A DNA stretch of 64,000 nt from Thermocoleostomius sinensis A174 (GCF_026802175.1 NZ_CP113797.1:4627026-4691025); one strand, 5' to 3'. Numbered from the stretch's first letter, positions 17,042-27,558 are shown. Numbers and translations are program-made. The notes: generated from the letters alone by a model not told the origin.

Positions 17042-18408
17042 ACCAAGATTGGTTAGTTGGTATAGACAAACAACAGGGGCAGGATTGGATAGAAATTCGG
17101 CTGCACGAGATTTGGCTGTATCAGACACGATCGCGTCAGTTGCCTACGATTCTTTTAGTTGAGGCAGATCCAGAGCGGTTTCTGGCTGGTTTTGTGGCGG
17201 CTTGCTCGGCAGGGTGTCCGTTGGTGCTGGGTGCGGCCGATTGGGGGGCGGCGGAACGGCGGCAAGCCTTGCAACAGATTCAACCAGATTTAATCTGGGG
17301 TTGGGATACGGCTCTTCACAATCTTGAGCCTGAAAGCAAACATCTATCCGTCGATCGCCGGTTGCAACCAGGCTGGATTTTGATTCCCACAGGTGGTTCC
17401 TCTGGACAGATACGCTTTGCCATTCATACCTGGACTACCTTGACGGCCTCTGTGCAAGGGTTTCAGCAGTATTTCCAAGTGAAATCCATTCATTCGTGTT
17501 GCGTGTTGCCGCTTTATCATGTCAGCGGTCTGATGCAATTTATCCGATCGTTCCTGTCAGGTGGAACCTTTGCCCTGCTGCCAACCAAGGCGATCGACGT
17601 GGCCATGAATGGGCTAGATCCAGCAGATTTTTTTCTGTCGCTGGTTCCCACACAACTACAACGGTTGCTGCACCGATCGAATTCATCTGGTGCGATCGCT
17701 TGGCTGCGGAGGTTCCGTACCGTACTACTGGGAGGAGCACCCGCCTGGCCAGAGTTATTGGAGACGGCCAGAAACCAGCAGATTCGCCTGGCTCCTACCT
17801 ATGGCATGACCGAAACCGCCTCACAAGTAGCTACCTTGAAACCAGACGAGTTTTTGCAAGGAAAAACTGGCTGTGGACTGGTGTTGCCGCACGCTCAGAT
17901 TAGGATTCTGGATGGCATGGGACGATCGCTGCAACCGCTGCAACCGGGGACGATCGCCATTCAAACGACCTCGCTGATGCTAGGCTATCATCCGGGCAAT
18001 GGCACCGTTGACACGCTGATAACCGATGATGTGGGGTTTTTCGATCGGGATGGTTATTTGCATATCGTCGGACGCAATAGCCACAAAATTATTACAGGTG
18101 GCGAAAACGTGTTTCCGGCTGAAGTCGAGGCAGCGATTCGATCGACGCAGTTGGTTCGCGATGTGTGCGTGTTGGGGCTACCCGATCCAGATTGGGGCGA
18201 GGTAGTGACAGCCGTGTATGTGCCTACGTCCGACGACGTGACAATCGCGGACCTGCAAACGGCTATTGAAGCTGAGTTAGGTAAGGTGAAACGCCCCAAA
18301 CGCTGGCTGAAGTTAGCACAGTTACCGCGCAGCGGACAAGGCAAGGTCAATTATGCACAGCTTAAACAACTATGCTTAAATAACCACGCCAGACAACCAT
18401 CTCGCTAG
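17005..18408 (+). CDS. menE: o-Succinylbenzoate-CoA ligase
   Basis: The 467-residue product is an AMP-forming acyl-CoA ligase. Its phosphate loop reads P-T-G-G-S-S-G, followed by the A5 motif Y-G-M-T-E-T-A, the D-V-G-F-F-D and G-R-N-S-H-K-I-I-T-G-G-E-N-V hinge motifs and a C-terminal G-K-V. It activates o-succinylbenzoate to the CoA ester, the next step after MenC. It starts 37 bases before the menC stop, so the two are translationally coupled. It overlaps the convergent rsgA end by 4 bases. Confidence 0.92.
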   Translation: MAEPFAHWHDRVNQDWLVGIDKQQGQDWIEIRLHEIWLYQTRSRQLPTILLVEADPERFLAGFVAACSAGCPLVLGAADWGAAERRQALQQIQPDLIWGWDTALHNLEPESKHLSVDRRLQPGWILIPTGGSSGQIRFAIHTWTTLTASVQGFQQYFQVKSIHSCCVLPLYHVSGLMQFIRSFLSGGTFALLPTKAIDVAMNGLDPADFFLSLVPTQLQRLLHRSNSSGAIAWLRRFRTVLLGGAPAWPELLETARNQQIRLAPTYGMTETASQVATLKPDEFLQGKTGCGLVLPHAQIRILDGMGRSLQPLQPGTIAIQTTSLMLGYHPGNGTVDTLITDDVGFFDRDGYLHIVGRNSHKIITGGENVFPAEVEAAIRSTQLVRDVCVLGLPDPDWGEVVTAVYVPTSDDVTIADLQTAIEAELGKVKRPKRWLKLAQLPRSGQGKVNYAQLKQLCLNNHARQPSR

Positions 18409-19673
18409 CTGAGTCTGTCTTCATCGATATCTTCTTCATCTGTATCCATCTCATTATTTATCTCAGAATACAAATCCTGTAACTGTTGCTTCTGCTTACG
18501 GCGCGATGGACGGCGATATTTTTTGGTCGCCAATTTGGGTTCGGTTTGCAATTGCCCGTCACCTCGAATTTTAACTTTTGTGGTTGATTCTGCATCCCGG
18601 GTTTGATCGATCGCCTCTTGCCGTACCAATACTTCGTCTAGAAACATTAGGTAGTAGTCATAGCGTTCCCAGTCGCCTCGCACCGCACAATTGGGTTCAT
18701 CGCGATGCAGACAATCGCCAAATTGACACCTTGCCGTGGCTAAGCGCTGACGAGCTTCTGGAAAATAGTAGGCTAGCTCAGCCGGAGCACAATCTAAATC
18801 GGGTTGGTTAAAGCCGGGGGTATCTGCCAACAGTCCGCCCGTCGGCAGTTGAAATAGTTCAACATGGCGAGTGGTATGCCGACCGCGACCCAACTTGCCA
18901 GAGACTGCTCCTACGCGCAAATCAGCCTTGGGAATAAGGCGATTAATCAAGCTGGATTTCCCCACTCCCGATGGCCCCGATACCACTGTCGTTTGTTGAT
19001 TTAGTCGGGCTGGTACGGTTTCTAATCCGGTTTCATCCAGTAAGCTAATTAGCAGCGGTTCATAGCCCCATGTTCTCAATCGATCGCACCACTGCTGCGC
19101 ATCCTCTAGCGGCACTAGATCCCGTTTACTGAGGCAGAGACAGATGGCTAATCCAGTCGATTCGGCTTTGACTAAAAATCGGCTAAGTTGACACGGATCA
19201 AGCATGGGTTCTGCTAGGGCAAACACCAGCAAAATTTGATCAACGTTGGCAATGGGCGGCCGATCAAGCTGAGTTTTTCGAGGAAAAACCTGCGCAATAG
19301 CGCCACGTCCACCTGCCCAGTCTGGATCTTCAATTTCTACCCGATCGCCTACCATCACCTGCTGACCAATTTTTTTTAAGCGGGTGCGACGGGTACAAAG
19401 CAAGTGAGTAGTAGGGATTGGGGATTGGGAAGTAGCGGTCAGGAAGGTGGAAGAGGGGCGATCGGGGGGCTGTGTCTGATCTAGCTGTACCCAGTAAAAA
19501 TTGGCTTGCACTGCTAATACTGTGCCCAATATCCGTGATGAGTCTACTAATTCCGAGGGCTGAGCGTTAAGCTCTGGGGAAACTGATGAGCTAGTAAAGA
19601 TAGCCTGAGAAGGCGCAACCGTCTGCTTCTCTTCGGCAGAGACATCGAACGAATCGATAAACTCAGCACTCAT
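18405..19673 (-). CDS. rsgA: Ribosome small-subunit-dependent GTPase A
   Basis: The 422-residue product has an OB-fold region, then a circularly permuted GTPase domain: G4-like S-K-R-D precedes G1 G-P-S-G-V-G-K-S-S and G3 D-T-P-G. A zinc knuckle follows (C-x5-C-x-H-x5-C, with C-L-H in the middle). RsgA acts in late 30S maturation. The N-terminal 45 residues and the acidic C-terminal tail are longer than in Escherichia coli. The start is the ATG at 19673. It converges with menE. Confidence 0.95.
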   Translation of the reverse strand: MSAEFIDSFDVSAEEKQTVAPSQAIFTSSSVSPELNAQPSELVDSSRILGTVLAVQANFYWVQLDQTQPPDRPSSTFLTATSQSPIPTTHLLCTRRTRLKKIGQQVMVGDRVEIEDPDWAGGRGAIAQVFPRKTQLDRPPIANVDQILLVFALAEPMLDPCQLSRFLVKAESTGLAICLCLSKRDLVPLEDAQQWCDRLRTWGYEPLLISLLDETGLETVPARLNQQTTVVSGPSGVGKSSLINRLIPKADLRVGAVSGKLGRGRHTTRHVELFQLPTGGLLADTPGFNQPDLDCAPAELAYYFPEARQRLATARCQFGDCLHRDEPNCAVRGDWERYDYYLMFLDEVLVRQEAIDQTRDAESTTKVKIRGDGQLQTEPKLATKKYRRPSRRKQKQQLQDLYSEINNEMDTDEEDIDEDRLS

Positions 19674-19751
19674 AGCCTACTCATACACATTCACTCAACA
19701 GTTCCCTTCTCACGACATCAAAATAGATAAAGATAATAGATAAAGATAGAA

Positions 19752-19979
19752 TTAGGGACGACGAACCAGCAAGGCAAAGAAATCCGATCGGTCTTCAAGT
19801 TGTTCGATCGTATATCCTTCCATTTTTAAGCTGTCTGGAACTTGTTCGATTGGTTCTCCTGGATCAAGCCATACTTCTAGCACTGACCCAGGAGCCATGC
19901 GGTCTAGCCGGAGTTTTGTCCGCACAAAGTTCAGCGGGCAAGGTGTACCCCGTAAATCGAGTTGGGCATCAGACATCAT
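19752..19979 (-). CDS. TusA/SirA-type sulfur-carrier protein
   Basis: The 75-residue protein has [12 protein letters not shown] near the N-terminus, which includes the conserved Cys of the TusA-type C-P-x-P-like motif. TusA proteins carry sulfur as a persulfide. Its start overlaps the dnaJ stop codon by 4 bases, so translation is coupled to dnaJ. This is a recurring cyanobacterial neighbourhood, but the reason for the coupling is unknown. Confidence 0.85.
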   Translation of the reverse strand: MMSDAQLDLRGTPCPLNFVRTKLRLDRMAPGSVLEVWLDPGEPIEQVPDSLKMEGYTIEQLEDRSDFFALLVRRP

Positions 19980-21106
19980 CCCCGAAATAGCCCTCCTAAA
20001 AAGCCTTCAATGCCACCGCTTTTGCTGAGCCGATCGCCGCGAATTTTTACCAGTTTTTCCAGCAGTTCTTTCTCTTCATGGGTAACGCGGGTGGGGATAT
20101 CTACCTGAACTGTCAGCAGATGATCACCACGGCTGGCTGAATTGCCCAAACGGGGCACACCATGGTTTTCTAGTGTTAACACCGTATTAGGCTGGGTTCC
20201 CGGCGCGATCGTTACCTCTACCGGGCCATCAACGGTTTTGACTTCAATCCGATCGCCCAAAATTGCTTGCAGGTAGCTAATCTTAATCTCTGAAAGAATA
20301 TTAATGCCATCACGCTGAAACTCGGCATCCTCGTTGACGAACAAGTAGACATACAAGTCACCGTGTGGGCCGCCTCGTTGTCCGGCATCACCCTCCCCTG
20401 ACACCCGTAAGCGGGTTCCATTGTCTACCCCAGCCGGGATAGTAATCTTCAGCTTCTTGGCTTCTTGCTTTTGTCCACTGCCGCCACAAACATCACATTT
20501 ATCTTCAATTACCTGACCATTGCCATTACAGGTAGGACAGGTAGAAACTTGGGTAAAGCTGCCAAACGGCGTTCGAGTGGCGCGGCGCACTTGACCGGCT
20601 CCATTACAGGTTGAACACATGCGGGGCTGCGTACCTGGCTTTGCCCCAGAACCACTACAGTTAGTGCAGGTTTCCAGATGACTAATCCGGATTTCCTTTT
20701 CGCCGCCAAACACAGCTTCTCGGAAATCTAGCTTTAGATCTAATCGTAAGTCATCTCCGCGGACGGGCCCTGTGCGACGACGAGTAGCTTGTTGCCCACC
20801 CATGCCGCCAAAGCCACTAAAAAAGCTTTCAAAGATATCGGCAAAGCCGCCCATATCAAAGTCTGAATATCCTGCACCAGCCCCAGAGCTAACACCTGCT
20901 TCGCCGAAGCGATCGTAGCGAGCTTTCATCTCTGGATCGGAGAGAATTTCGTAAGCTCGGTTGATTTCTTTAAAGCGCTCCTCAGCCCCGGGGTCTTTGT
21001 TAACGTCCGGATGATATTTGCGGGCCAGCCGTCGATATGCGCGTTTGAGTTCCTCCTTGTCTGCGCTACGTGAGACGCCGAGGATTTCGTAATAATCACC
21101 TGCCAT
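19976..21106 (-). CDS. dnaJ: Chaperone DnaJ
   Basis: The 376-residue type I DnaJ starts with a J domain containing the H-P-D motif, followed by a Gly/Phe-rich linker, four C-x-x-C-x-G-x-G zinc-finger repeats (about residues 140-220) and the two C-terminal substrate-binding domains. It stimulates the DnaK ATPase. dnaK lies upstream on the same strand with a 230-base gap. Confidence 0.96.
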   Translation of the reverse strand: MAGDYYEILGVSRSADKEELKRAYRRLARKYHPDVNKDPGAEERFKEINRAYEILSDPEMKARYDRFGEAGVSSGAGAGYSDFDMGGFADIFESFFSGFGGMGGQQATRRRTGPVRGDDLRLDLKLDFREAVFGGEKEIRISHLETCTNCSGSGAKPGTQPRMCSTCNGAGQVRRATRTPFGSFTQVSTCPTCNGNGQVIEDKCDVCGGSGQKQEAKKLKITIPAGVDNGTRLRVSGEGDAGQRGGPHGDLYVYLFVNEDAEFQRDGINILSEIKISYLQAILGDRIEVKTVDGPVEVTIAPGTQPNTVLTLENHGVPRLGNSASRGDHLLTVQVDIPTRVTHEEKELLEKLVKIRGDRLSKSGGIEGFLGGLFRG

Positions 21107-21338
21107 AAGAGCGCTGCTTCAAGGGTAACGAGAGTTGGGCGGAAGATAAGCTAGAAAAACAAGCTCAAAGTCATCGTAGCCGATCGCTGAACGTTTCCGG
21201 CTACTTGTTTCCATCCTAAACCAATCAACCAACTTGGAGGATCGGTTTCCTCACCAAGCAATTGGTTAGATTTTAGCGTTGAAACCGGTCGCATCAAGCT
21301 ATACACCTTAGAAATTGCTCACCATCGGGCAAATTGTT

Positions 21339-23306
21339 CTAGTCAACGGCTTCGTACTCGGCAGTGATTGTTTCATCGGTGACGAAATCTGCTTCCAACG
21401 TCTCGGTGGCATAGGGCATCGGCTCGGTCTCTTGCCATGGCATGGCGGCGGTAGGAACCGTGGGGCTGGTATAAATCGGATCGTGACTCCTATCTTGTGC
21501 TTTTTGATACATTGATTCACCCATCAAGAACAGTAATTGTTGCAGGGATTCGATGTGTTGCCGTAGGGATTCAGGGGTGATTGATCGATTGATCAGAGCC
21601 GCCTTCAGTTCGGTAGCACGTTGGGCGGATTGTTCCTTCAGTCCATCCTGGATGAAATGGGCGTTATCGCGGAGAGTAGATTCGTAGCTGTAGAGCAGGG
21701 TATCGGCTTGATTGCGTAAGGTGACTAATTGCTTACGCTGTTCGTCTTCATCAGCGTACAGTTCGGCTTCTTGGCGCATTCGTTCTACTTCCGCCTCGCT
21801 TAATCCGCCCGTGTTAGAGATTTGGATGCTTTGCTCTCGACCAGTTCCCTTATCACGAGCCGCTACTTTCAAGATGCCGTTCGCGTCAATTTCAAACGAG
21901 ACTTCGATTTGCGGCACTCCTCTAGGGGCCGGCGGAATGCCGGTCAGTTGAAACTTGCCCAGACTCTTGTTATCTTTGGCCATCGCTCGTTCCCCCTGCA
22001 AGACATGAATTTCTACGGAAGTTTGCCCGTCAGTGGCGGTTGAAAAGGTTTGTGTCTTGCTAGTGGGAATCGTGGTATTACGTTCAATAATCTTGGTAAA
22101 CACCTCACCCAAGGTTTCAATGCCCAACGACAGCGGTGTCACATCCAGCAGCAGCAGGTCTTTCACTTCTCCGCCCAATACGCCTGCTTGAATGGCAGCC
22201 CCCAATGCCACAGCTTCATCGGGATTGACCGATCGATCGGGCAATTTTCCCTTGAAAAAAGTCTTGATTGCGTCCTGGACGGCTGGAATGCGAGTCGAAC
22301 CGCCCACCAGAATAATTCGATCAATCTGGTCAGGAGTTAAATTGGAGTCTGCCAACGCCTGAGCAACCGGATCGATGGTGGCTTGAACCAAATGATTGGT
22401 TAAATCCTCTAGCTTGGCCCGTGTTAGTTCTACTTCTAAATGCTTGGGCCCGGTTTCATCGGCAGTAATGAACGGCAGATTGATGGACGTACTTAACATC
22501 GTGGACAGTTCGATCTTGGCCTTTTCTGCCGCTTCCCGCAGCCGCTGAAGCGCCATCTTATCGGCAGCAAGGTCGATGCCATCTCGCTCTCGAAAATTAT
22601 CGATTAGCCACCGCACCAGCACGTTATCAAAATCATCCCCACCCAGATGATTGTTGCCAGAGGTGGCTTTAACTTCAAAGACCCCTTCGCCTAATTGCAG
22701 AATCGAAACATCAAACGTACCGCCGCCTAGGTCAAATACCAGAATTCTTTGATCGTGATCTTGCTTTTCCAAGCCGTAGGAGAGAGCCGCCGCCGTGGGT
22801 TCATTGATAATGCGTAGAACTTCTAAGCCCGCGATCGTTCCGGCATCTTTGGTGGCTTGGCGCTGGGCATCGGTGAAGTAAGCAGGAACGGTGATAACGG
22901 CTTGAGTCACTGACTCACCTAGGTAGGCTTCTGCATCCTGCTTTAATTTTTGCAGAATCATGGCAGAAATTTCTTGAGGCGTATACAGGCGGCCGCGAAT
23001 TTGGACATCCACTGTGTCGTCTTTGCCTTTGGTGCAGTTATAAGGCACTCGATCGCGTTCATCTTCGGTATCATGCCAACGGCGACCGATAAACCGCTTA
23101 ATGCTATAGACGGTATTTTCCGCATTAGTGACAGCTTGGCGTTTAGCTAATTGCCCAACTAACCGTTCTCCGGTTTTGCCAAACCCCACAATACTGGGAG
23201 TAGTTCTGCCACCTTCAGAGTTAGCAATGACAACGGGTTTGCCTCCCTCTAGTACAGCAACACAGCTATTTGTTGTCCCCAAATCGATGCCAATAACTTT
23301 TCCCAT
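21339..23306 (-). CDS. dnaK: Chaperone DnaK (Hsp70)
   Basis: The true start is the ATG at 23306 ([14 protein letters not shown]); the frame extends 14 codons further upstream. The product is about 655 residues with the Hsp70 phosphate loops I-D-L-G-T-T-N-S and [10 protein letters not shown], the linker [15 protein letters not shown], the substrate domain, and a lid. The C-terminus is acidic and ends Y-E-A-V-D in place of the usual E-E-V-D. No CIRCE element was found upstream. Works with GrpE and DnaJ nearby. Confidence 0.96.
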   Translation of the reverse strand: MGKVIGIDLGTTNSCVAVLEGGKPVVIANSEGGRTTPSIVGFGKTGERLVGQLAKRQAVTNAENTVYSIKRFIGRRWHDTEDERDRVPYNCTKGKDDTVDVQIRGRLYTPQEISAMILQKLKQDAEAYLGESVTQAVITVPAYFTDAQRQATKDAGTIAGLEVLRIINEPTAAALSYGLEKQDHDQRILVFDLGGGTFDVSILQLGEGVFEVKATSGNNHLGGDDFDNVLVRWLIDNFRERDGIDLAADKMALQRLREAAEKAKIELSTMLSTSINLPFITADETGPKHLEVELTRAKLEDLTNHLVQATIDPVAQALADSNLTPDQIDRIILVGGSTRIPAVQDAIKTFFKGKLPDRSVNPDEAVALGAAIQAGVLGGEVKDLLLLDVTPLSLGIETLGEVFTKIIERNTTIPTSKTQTFSTATDGQTSVEIHVLQGERAMAKDNKSLGKFQLTGIPPAPRGVPQIEVSFEIDANGILKVAARDKGTGREQSIQISNTGGLSEAEVERMRQEAELYADEDEQRKQLVTLRNQADTLLYSYESTLRDNAHFIQDGLKEQSAQRATELKAALINRSITPESLRQHIESLQQLLFLMGESMYQKAQDRSHDPIYTSPTVPTAAMPWQETEPMPYATETLEADFVTDETITAEYEAVD

Positions 23307-23419
23307 AATTCGCCGGTTGTGATGAACACGATGCAAGCTAATGAGCACACGCCTGCGGCTAAAGCCTTATTGGCGTTGCTGAACAAGAAGTATGATTCTC
23401 GTGCTGGAGTTGCTTGCAG

Positions 23420-23498
23420 CACTCTCCCTAGCCCTCTGCCAAAGCAGAGGAAGAGTCCTAGTTTCCTTCTCCCTCGGGAGAAGGGTTGGGGATGCGGG
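23420..23498. repeat. C-rich intergenic repeat (two back-to-back hairpins)
   Basis: CCTCTGCCAAAGCAGAGG forms one hairpin and TTCTCCCTCGGGAGAA forms a second, in a CCCTAGCCC context. This resembles the other intergenic repeats of the window. It lies in the dnaK upstream region (23307-23559). Confidence 0.6.
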
Positions 23499-23559
23499 CA
23501 ATTCCTATCTGCGTTCAGCAACGCCCTGAAGCCTTATTTTCTAGCTCAGTATTCCGCAA

Positions 23560-23706
23560 TTACCTAAGAATGCGATCAACTTGGTTCAAAATGTTTTGCG
23601 TCTCTGGGGTGATGGCAGAAATAGCCACGGAAAGACAATCCAACGCCGTAGACGCTCCAGAACAAGCTCCAGAAAATAGGCAGCGAGCACAAGAAAGGGG
23701 CTTCAT
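23560..23706 (-). CDS. Small Cys-containing ORF between grpE and dnaK (48 aa)
   Basis: An ATG frame of 48 codons starts MKPLSCARCLFSGACSG and ends N-Q-V-D-R-I-L-R. Four of its cysteines are clustered: C-x-x-C, C at residue 15, and C at residue 24. The frame sits on the same strand as the chaperone genes. No clear ribosome-binding site is present and I do not recognise a family. It may be a real small gene or chance. Confidence 0.35.
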   Translation of the reverse strand: MKPLSCARCLFSGACSGASTALDCLSVAISAITPETQNILNQVDRILR

Positions 23707-23765
23707 CGTTCTGCTATGGCTATAGGGTATGGCTGTAGAGTTTGGTCAGAAATAGATGCCGACTT

Positions 23766-23797
23766 AAAAAATCCCCAGCGTTCAACAGCCAGGGATT
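23766..23797 (-). terminator. Rho-independent terminator of grpE
   Basis: On the minus strand AATCCCTGGC pairs with GCTGGGGATT (10 bp with two G-U pairs) around an 8-base loop and is followed by TTTTTT, about 60 bases after the grpE stop. Confidence 0.85.
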
Positions 23798-23855
23798 GAC
23801 GATGTACATTTATTGGCACAACTTAATTAGTGCAAATTATTGGCACAAATGAGGG

Positions 23856-24635
23856 CTAATTCATTGATTGCTCTTCTTCAGGTGACCCGCTGTATTCAGG
23901 GGCGGCAGCTACTTTAACCATTGCGTGACGCAATACTAAATCGCCTAGCACATAGCCTCGTCGCAGTTCTTCAACGACCGTTCCTTCAGGGTACTGATCA
24001 GTTTCTTCGCGCATCACTGCTTCATGTAAGCTGGGGTCAAACGGTTCCCCTTCGGCTCGCATCGGCGCAACTCCAATTTTTTTCAACCGATCGACGAAAT
24101 CTTTGTAAATGCCTTGATAGCTGCTATTGATGTTCTTCTCTGCGTCTGTTTGAACTTTAATTTGCGATCGGGCGCGCTCGAAGTTATCTACCACAGGTAG
24201 TAGTTCTTTAATCGTCGAACATTTGACCTTCTGCTCTTGTTCCTCTATTTCTTTTTGAGTTCGCTTGCGATAGTTTTCAAAATCGGCCGCTAGACGCATA
24301 TATTGATTGTTTCGTTCTTCTAGTTGCGCCTTAAGTGCCTCTACCCGCTGATCTAGTTCTTCAACTTTGGCCCGCAGTTCCGAATCTTGTTCAACAGACG
24401 GTACTGCCTCAACCGTAACAGACGGCTCTGGGCTAAGATCAAACGGCTCCACTTCTGGCTCTAGGGTTGATTCGGTGGGTGGAACGGTCGGTTCACCGAT
24501 CGACTGGTCTTGATTCACTTCGGCCTCATTGGATAGGTTTGGTTCAACAGACATTGGCTCACTTCCCAATTGCTCTACAGTTTCCGATTCAGCCACTGCC
24601 CCTTGAGCATTCTCCTGCTGTTTCTCTTCGTCCAT
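23856..24635 (-). CDS. grpE: Nucleotide exchange factor GrpE
   Basis: The 259-residue product has a long acidic, low-complexity N-terminus (about residues 1-85, E/P/S-rich), a coiled coil ([12 protein letters not shown] ... ), and the GrpE head domain with [12 protein letters not shown] and G-E-P-F-D-P-x-x-H-E-A-V. It releases ADP from DnaK. A terminator follows, so dnaK probably has its own promoter. Confidence 0.95.
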   Translation of the reverse strand: MDEEKQQENAQGAVAESETVEQLGSEPMSVEPNLSNEAEVNQDQSIGEPTVPPTESTLEPEVEPFDLSPEPSVTVEAVPSVEQDSELRAKVEELDQRVEALKAQLEERNNQYMRLAADFENYRKRTQKEIEEQEQKVKCSTIKELLPVVDNFERARSQIKVQTDAEKNINSSYQGIYKDFVDRLKKIGVAPMRAEGEPFDPSLHEAVMREETDQYPEGTVVEELRRGYVLGDLVLRHAMVKVAAAPEYSGSPEEEQSMN

Positions 24636-24957
24636 AACTCAACTATTCTGCCCTACTTTCTAACATCCCAATCATACAAACATGCGTTCAATGACGTGAG
24701 GATTCTAGAATGGTTTTGATTGCTCACCATCCGGAGTGCTGTGAGGTTAAAACAGACTCCAACTTACCCTCAATCTTATCGATTATTATTCTGTGTGGTA
24801 CGACGGATTGAGATGAGGAGATCCCTACCTACCGGCATCGGGATTTCTGGCTAAGCGTAAGCTTGGATGAAGTCGATCGACCCGATCGGTTTGAACTGCA
24901 ATTTAATCCCCAACTCAATCTGTAAAAAGCCTGCTTAATTGGTCGGAGAATGTCTCA
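24636..24957. other. Divergent intergenic region grpE / glycosyltransferase
   Basis: About 320 bases with no gene visible. It should hold both promoters. No CIRCE inverted repeat was found. Confidence 0.4.
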
Positions 24958-26052
24958 GTGCCGCAACTTTCTGATCGTAAAGCTAATTTCAAATCCTTAA
25001 AGCTGTTGTTTCTCTCGACTCCGGTGGGGCCACTAGGAACTGGGCTGGGCGGCGGGGTAGAACTAACCTTGCAGAACATGGCTCAAGAACTGATGCGGCG
25101 AGATCACCAGGTGCAAATTGTAGCCCCGGCTGGTTCTAAATTAGCAGGATTGCCGATTGCCCAAATTGCCGGCAACTTGCAGAGCAGCGCCCAAACGCAA
25201 GGACGCGATGCCCCGATCGTCCTGCCAGCTAATTCGGTATTGGGCAACATGTGGGAGTATGCTTACCAACAGCAAGATCAATACGATGTGCTGATTAACT
25301 TTGCCTACGATTGGTTGCCGTTTTACCTGACGCCCTTCTTTGCCAAGCCGATCGCCCATCTCGTCAGCATGGGATCGTTGACTGAGGCAATGGATACAGT
25401 GATTGCACAAACTCTTGATCGTTTTCCCGGCACGATCGGCGTCCACAGCCGCGCCCAAGCCGATACCTTTGCGTTTGGCAATCGATGTCGCATTCTCAGC
25501 AACGGTTTAGATCTCTCGCTGTATCAATTTCAGCCAGAACCCGCCAATTACCTTGGTTGGGTCGGTCGCATTGCGCCAGAGAAAGGCGTTGAAGATGCGA
25601 TCGTGGCGGCTCATCAGTGCCAGATTCCTCTGAAAATCTGGGGAGCGATGCCGAACCCTGACTATTGGCAGCAGATTTGTCAAACCGATGCCGACTTTTC
25701 CTACGGAGGATTTTTGCCGACCGACCAGCTACAAGCTGAATTGAGATCCTGCCGGGGGCTACTAATGACTCCAAAATGGATTGAGGCGTTTGGTAACGTG
25801 GCGATCGAAGCCCTTGCCTGTGGCGTTCCGGTGATCTCCTACCGTCGGGGCGGCCCCGCAGAAATTGTGCAGCACGGCAAAACTGGATGGCTCGTCGAGC
25901 CTGATTCCATTGAAGGACTGGTGGAAGCCATTGAGCGACTGGATGAAATCGATCGTCACACCTGTCGCCAACAGGCAGAATCTCAGTATTCCATGCAGGC
26001 AATGGGCGATCGGGTGGAAGCGTGGATTAGAGATATGTTGGTAGTGATCTAG
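24958..26052 (+). CDS. GT4 family glycosyltransferase
   Basis: The 364-residue GT-B enzyme has an N-terminal domain with F-L-S-T-P-V-G-P-L-G-x-G-x-G-G-G-V-E-L-T-L and a C-terminal donor domain with the E-x7-E motif in E-A-F-G-N-V-A-I-E-A. The N-terminal pattern is like cyanobacterial proteins called UDP-glucose:tetrahydrobiopterin glucosyltransferases, but that substrate is inferred only. The GTG start has GGAG about 9 bases upstream. The partner gene is not adjacent. Confidence 0.85.
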   Translation: MPQLSDRKANFKSLKLLFLSTPVGPLGTGLGGGVELTLQNMAQELMRRDHQVQIVAPAGSKLAGLPIAQIAGNLQSSAQTQGRDAPIVLPANSVLGNMWEYAYQQQDQYDVLINFAYDWLPFYLTPFFAKPIAHLVSMGSLTEAMDTVIAQTLDRFPGTIGVHSRAQADTFAFGNRCRILSNGLDLSLYQFQPEPANYLGWVGRIAPEKGVEDAIVAAHQCQIPLKIWGAMPNPDYWQQICQTDADFSYGGFLPTDQLQAELRSCRGLLMTPKWIEAFGNVAIEALACGVPVISYRRGGPAEIVQHGKTGWLVEPDSIEGLVEAIERLDEIDRHTCRQQAESQYSMQAMGDRVEAWIRDMLVVI

Positions 26053-26085
26053 ATTCTTCTTGGCAGGTACTGCTTAGTTGTCACC

Positions 26086-26104
26086 CTGTACATACTCTGT
26101 ACAG
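26086..26104. promoter_or_regulatory. 19-bp inverted repeat (CTGTACA-N5-TGTACAG)
   Basis: A perfect 7-bp palindrome pair in the gap 26053-26320, upstream of the LD-carboxypeptidase gene. The spacing does not fit the cyanobacterial LexA or NtcA consensus. It may be an operator or a weak hairpin. The same gap also holds short decayed-looking frames. Confidence 0.3.
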
Positions 26105-26320
26105 ACAATCGTTCACGAAGCAACAAAAAGGATACCCTTTTGAGGTTCGTTTACCAGTGGGCTTACACGTTCAGGGGGCATTCTTGTAGATTCAAATTAG
26201 GTGTCTAGACTGGAAAGCTGACAATGCTCGATTTGTTGAGTGTGTCCCGGCAGACGTAATTGAAGAAGTACAAGCTACAATTCATCCACTGATACCCTAG
26301 AGCGTCGTTATTCAAAATTC

Positions 26321-27229
26321 ATGCTGGTTCTTCCTCCTCCGCTTCAAGTTGGCGATCGTCTGCTAGTGATTGCGCCCAGTGGGGTCTTGCGAGAACTGGA
26401 TGCGTTGCAGGAAGGAATAGAGATTTGGCGATCGCGGGGCTATCGGGTGGAGTTGAGTCCGGGCTATGATCAGCGCTGGGGTTATTTGGCGGGAACCGAT
26501 GCCGAAAGACGATCGCAGCTAGAAGCGGCATGGCTCGATCCGGACTGTCGGGCGATTCTTTGTGCAAGAGGTGGATACGGCGGCGCACGACTCTTGGAAG
26601 CTTGGCACTGGTCGCCGATCGATCGTCCCAAATGGTTGATTGGGTTTTCAGATATTACGAGCCTGTTGTGGGGACTGTGCCGGGAAGAAATTTCTGGAGT
26701 ACATGGGCCGTTGCTCACAACACTGTCCGCTGAGCCGGACTGGTCGGTACAACGCTTGTTTGATTGGGTGGAAGGGCGATCGCTAGCTCCGTTGCAGGGA
26801 GTGGGTTGGGGCGGCGGACAAGCCAGTGGCGTGCTGTTGCCTGCTAATCTCACGGTTGCAACCCACCTGCTCAATACCTCCGCTCAACCAAGTTTAGTAG
26901 GCGCGATTTTGGCCTTTGAAGATGTGACCGAAGCCCCCTATCGCATCGATCGCATGTTGACACAGTGGCGCATGAGTGGTGCATTTTCCAAGGTACGGGG
27001 CATTGCCTTAGGACGATTCAGCCAGTGTGATCCACCGCCCAACATTCCCAGTTTTACCGTCGAGGAAGTCTTACGGGATCGATTGTCCGATTTGGGAATC
27101 CCGATTGTGTCGGATTTACCGTTTGGACACGATGGCGTCAACGCGGCATTACCCGTGGGAGTGCTGGCTCAGTTAGATGGAGAAACTGGAACGTTGAGTA
27201 TTAATTTAAGCGTCCCTGAATTACCCTAG
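26321..27229 (+). CDS. LD-carboxypeptidase, S66 family
   Basis: The 302-residue product matches the LdcA/MccF family, which cleaves an L-D peptide bond such as the tetrapeptide of recycled murein. Features: D-R-L-L-V-I-A-P-S-G-V at the N-terminus, A-R-G-G-Y-G-G-A-R, the nucleophile Ser in G-F-S-D-I-T, Glu in F-E-D-V-T-E, and the catalytic His in L-P-F-G-H. All three catalytic positions are intact. The likely role is peptidoglycan turnover. Confidence 0.9.
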   Translation: MLVLPPPLQVGDRLLVIAPSGVLRELDALQEGIEIWRSRGYRVELSPGYDQRWGYLAGTDAERRSQLEAAWLDPDCRAILCARGGYGGARLLEAWHWSPIDRPKWLIGFSDITSLLWGLCREEISGVHGPLLTTLSAEPDWSVQRLFDWVEGRSLAPLQGVGWGGGQASGVLLPANLTVATHLLNTSAQPSLVGAILAFEDVTEAPYRIDRMLTQWRMSGAFSKVRGIALGRFSQCDPPPNIPSFTVEEVLRDRLSDLGIPIVSDLPFGHDGVNAALPVGVLAQLDGETGTLSINLSVPELP

Positions 27230-27558
27230 CGGTAGGGAAATGAGAGAGGGAGAGCCATAGATAAACTAACACTGGCATACGTGACTTTGGCAGATCTTCA
27301 AGCAAAGATACAGAGAAAACCAGTATTGCCCAGACCTTGAGGATACGAAAGGCGATCGGTGCTCGTTATCAATCGACTCAATGTTTGGCTGTCGAAGAAT
27401 ACAGCCAGTCTAGCTAAGAAGTGAGCGTATGATAAGTTAAGAACTGTTTCTCGGCATCAAATCAACGCTAATATTAGCGGCATTCTCGCGATCGGCGTTC
27501 GTTACACCATTGCCGTAGCGGGTTGTTGTTACATGCGTTGCCAGTTGAGTGTGTTCCC
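27230..27558. other. Intergenic region
   Basis: About 330 bases. I see no gene or strong regulatory pattern. The frame of the next gene is open back to 27523, but the ATG at 27559 gives the usual N-terminus. Confidence 0.4.

Noticed and set aside
24636-24800. CIRCE element upstream of grpE
   Set aside because: A GAGTGCT-like word is present but the inverted partner TTAGCACTC is absent.
26086-26104. LexA or NtcA box
   Set aside because: The palindrome has arms with the wrong spacing (GTAC-N7-GTAC) for either regulator; reported only as an inverted repeat.
26205-26320. Short frames in the gap before the LD-carboxypeptidase gene that look protein-like (D-N-A-R-F-V-E-C-V-P ...)
   Set aside because: Only about 35 codons, with no start; may be the tail of a decayed gene, but evidence is too thin.
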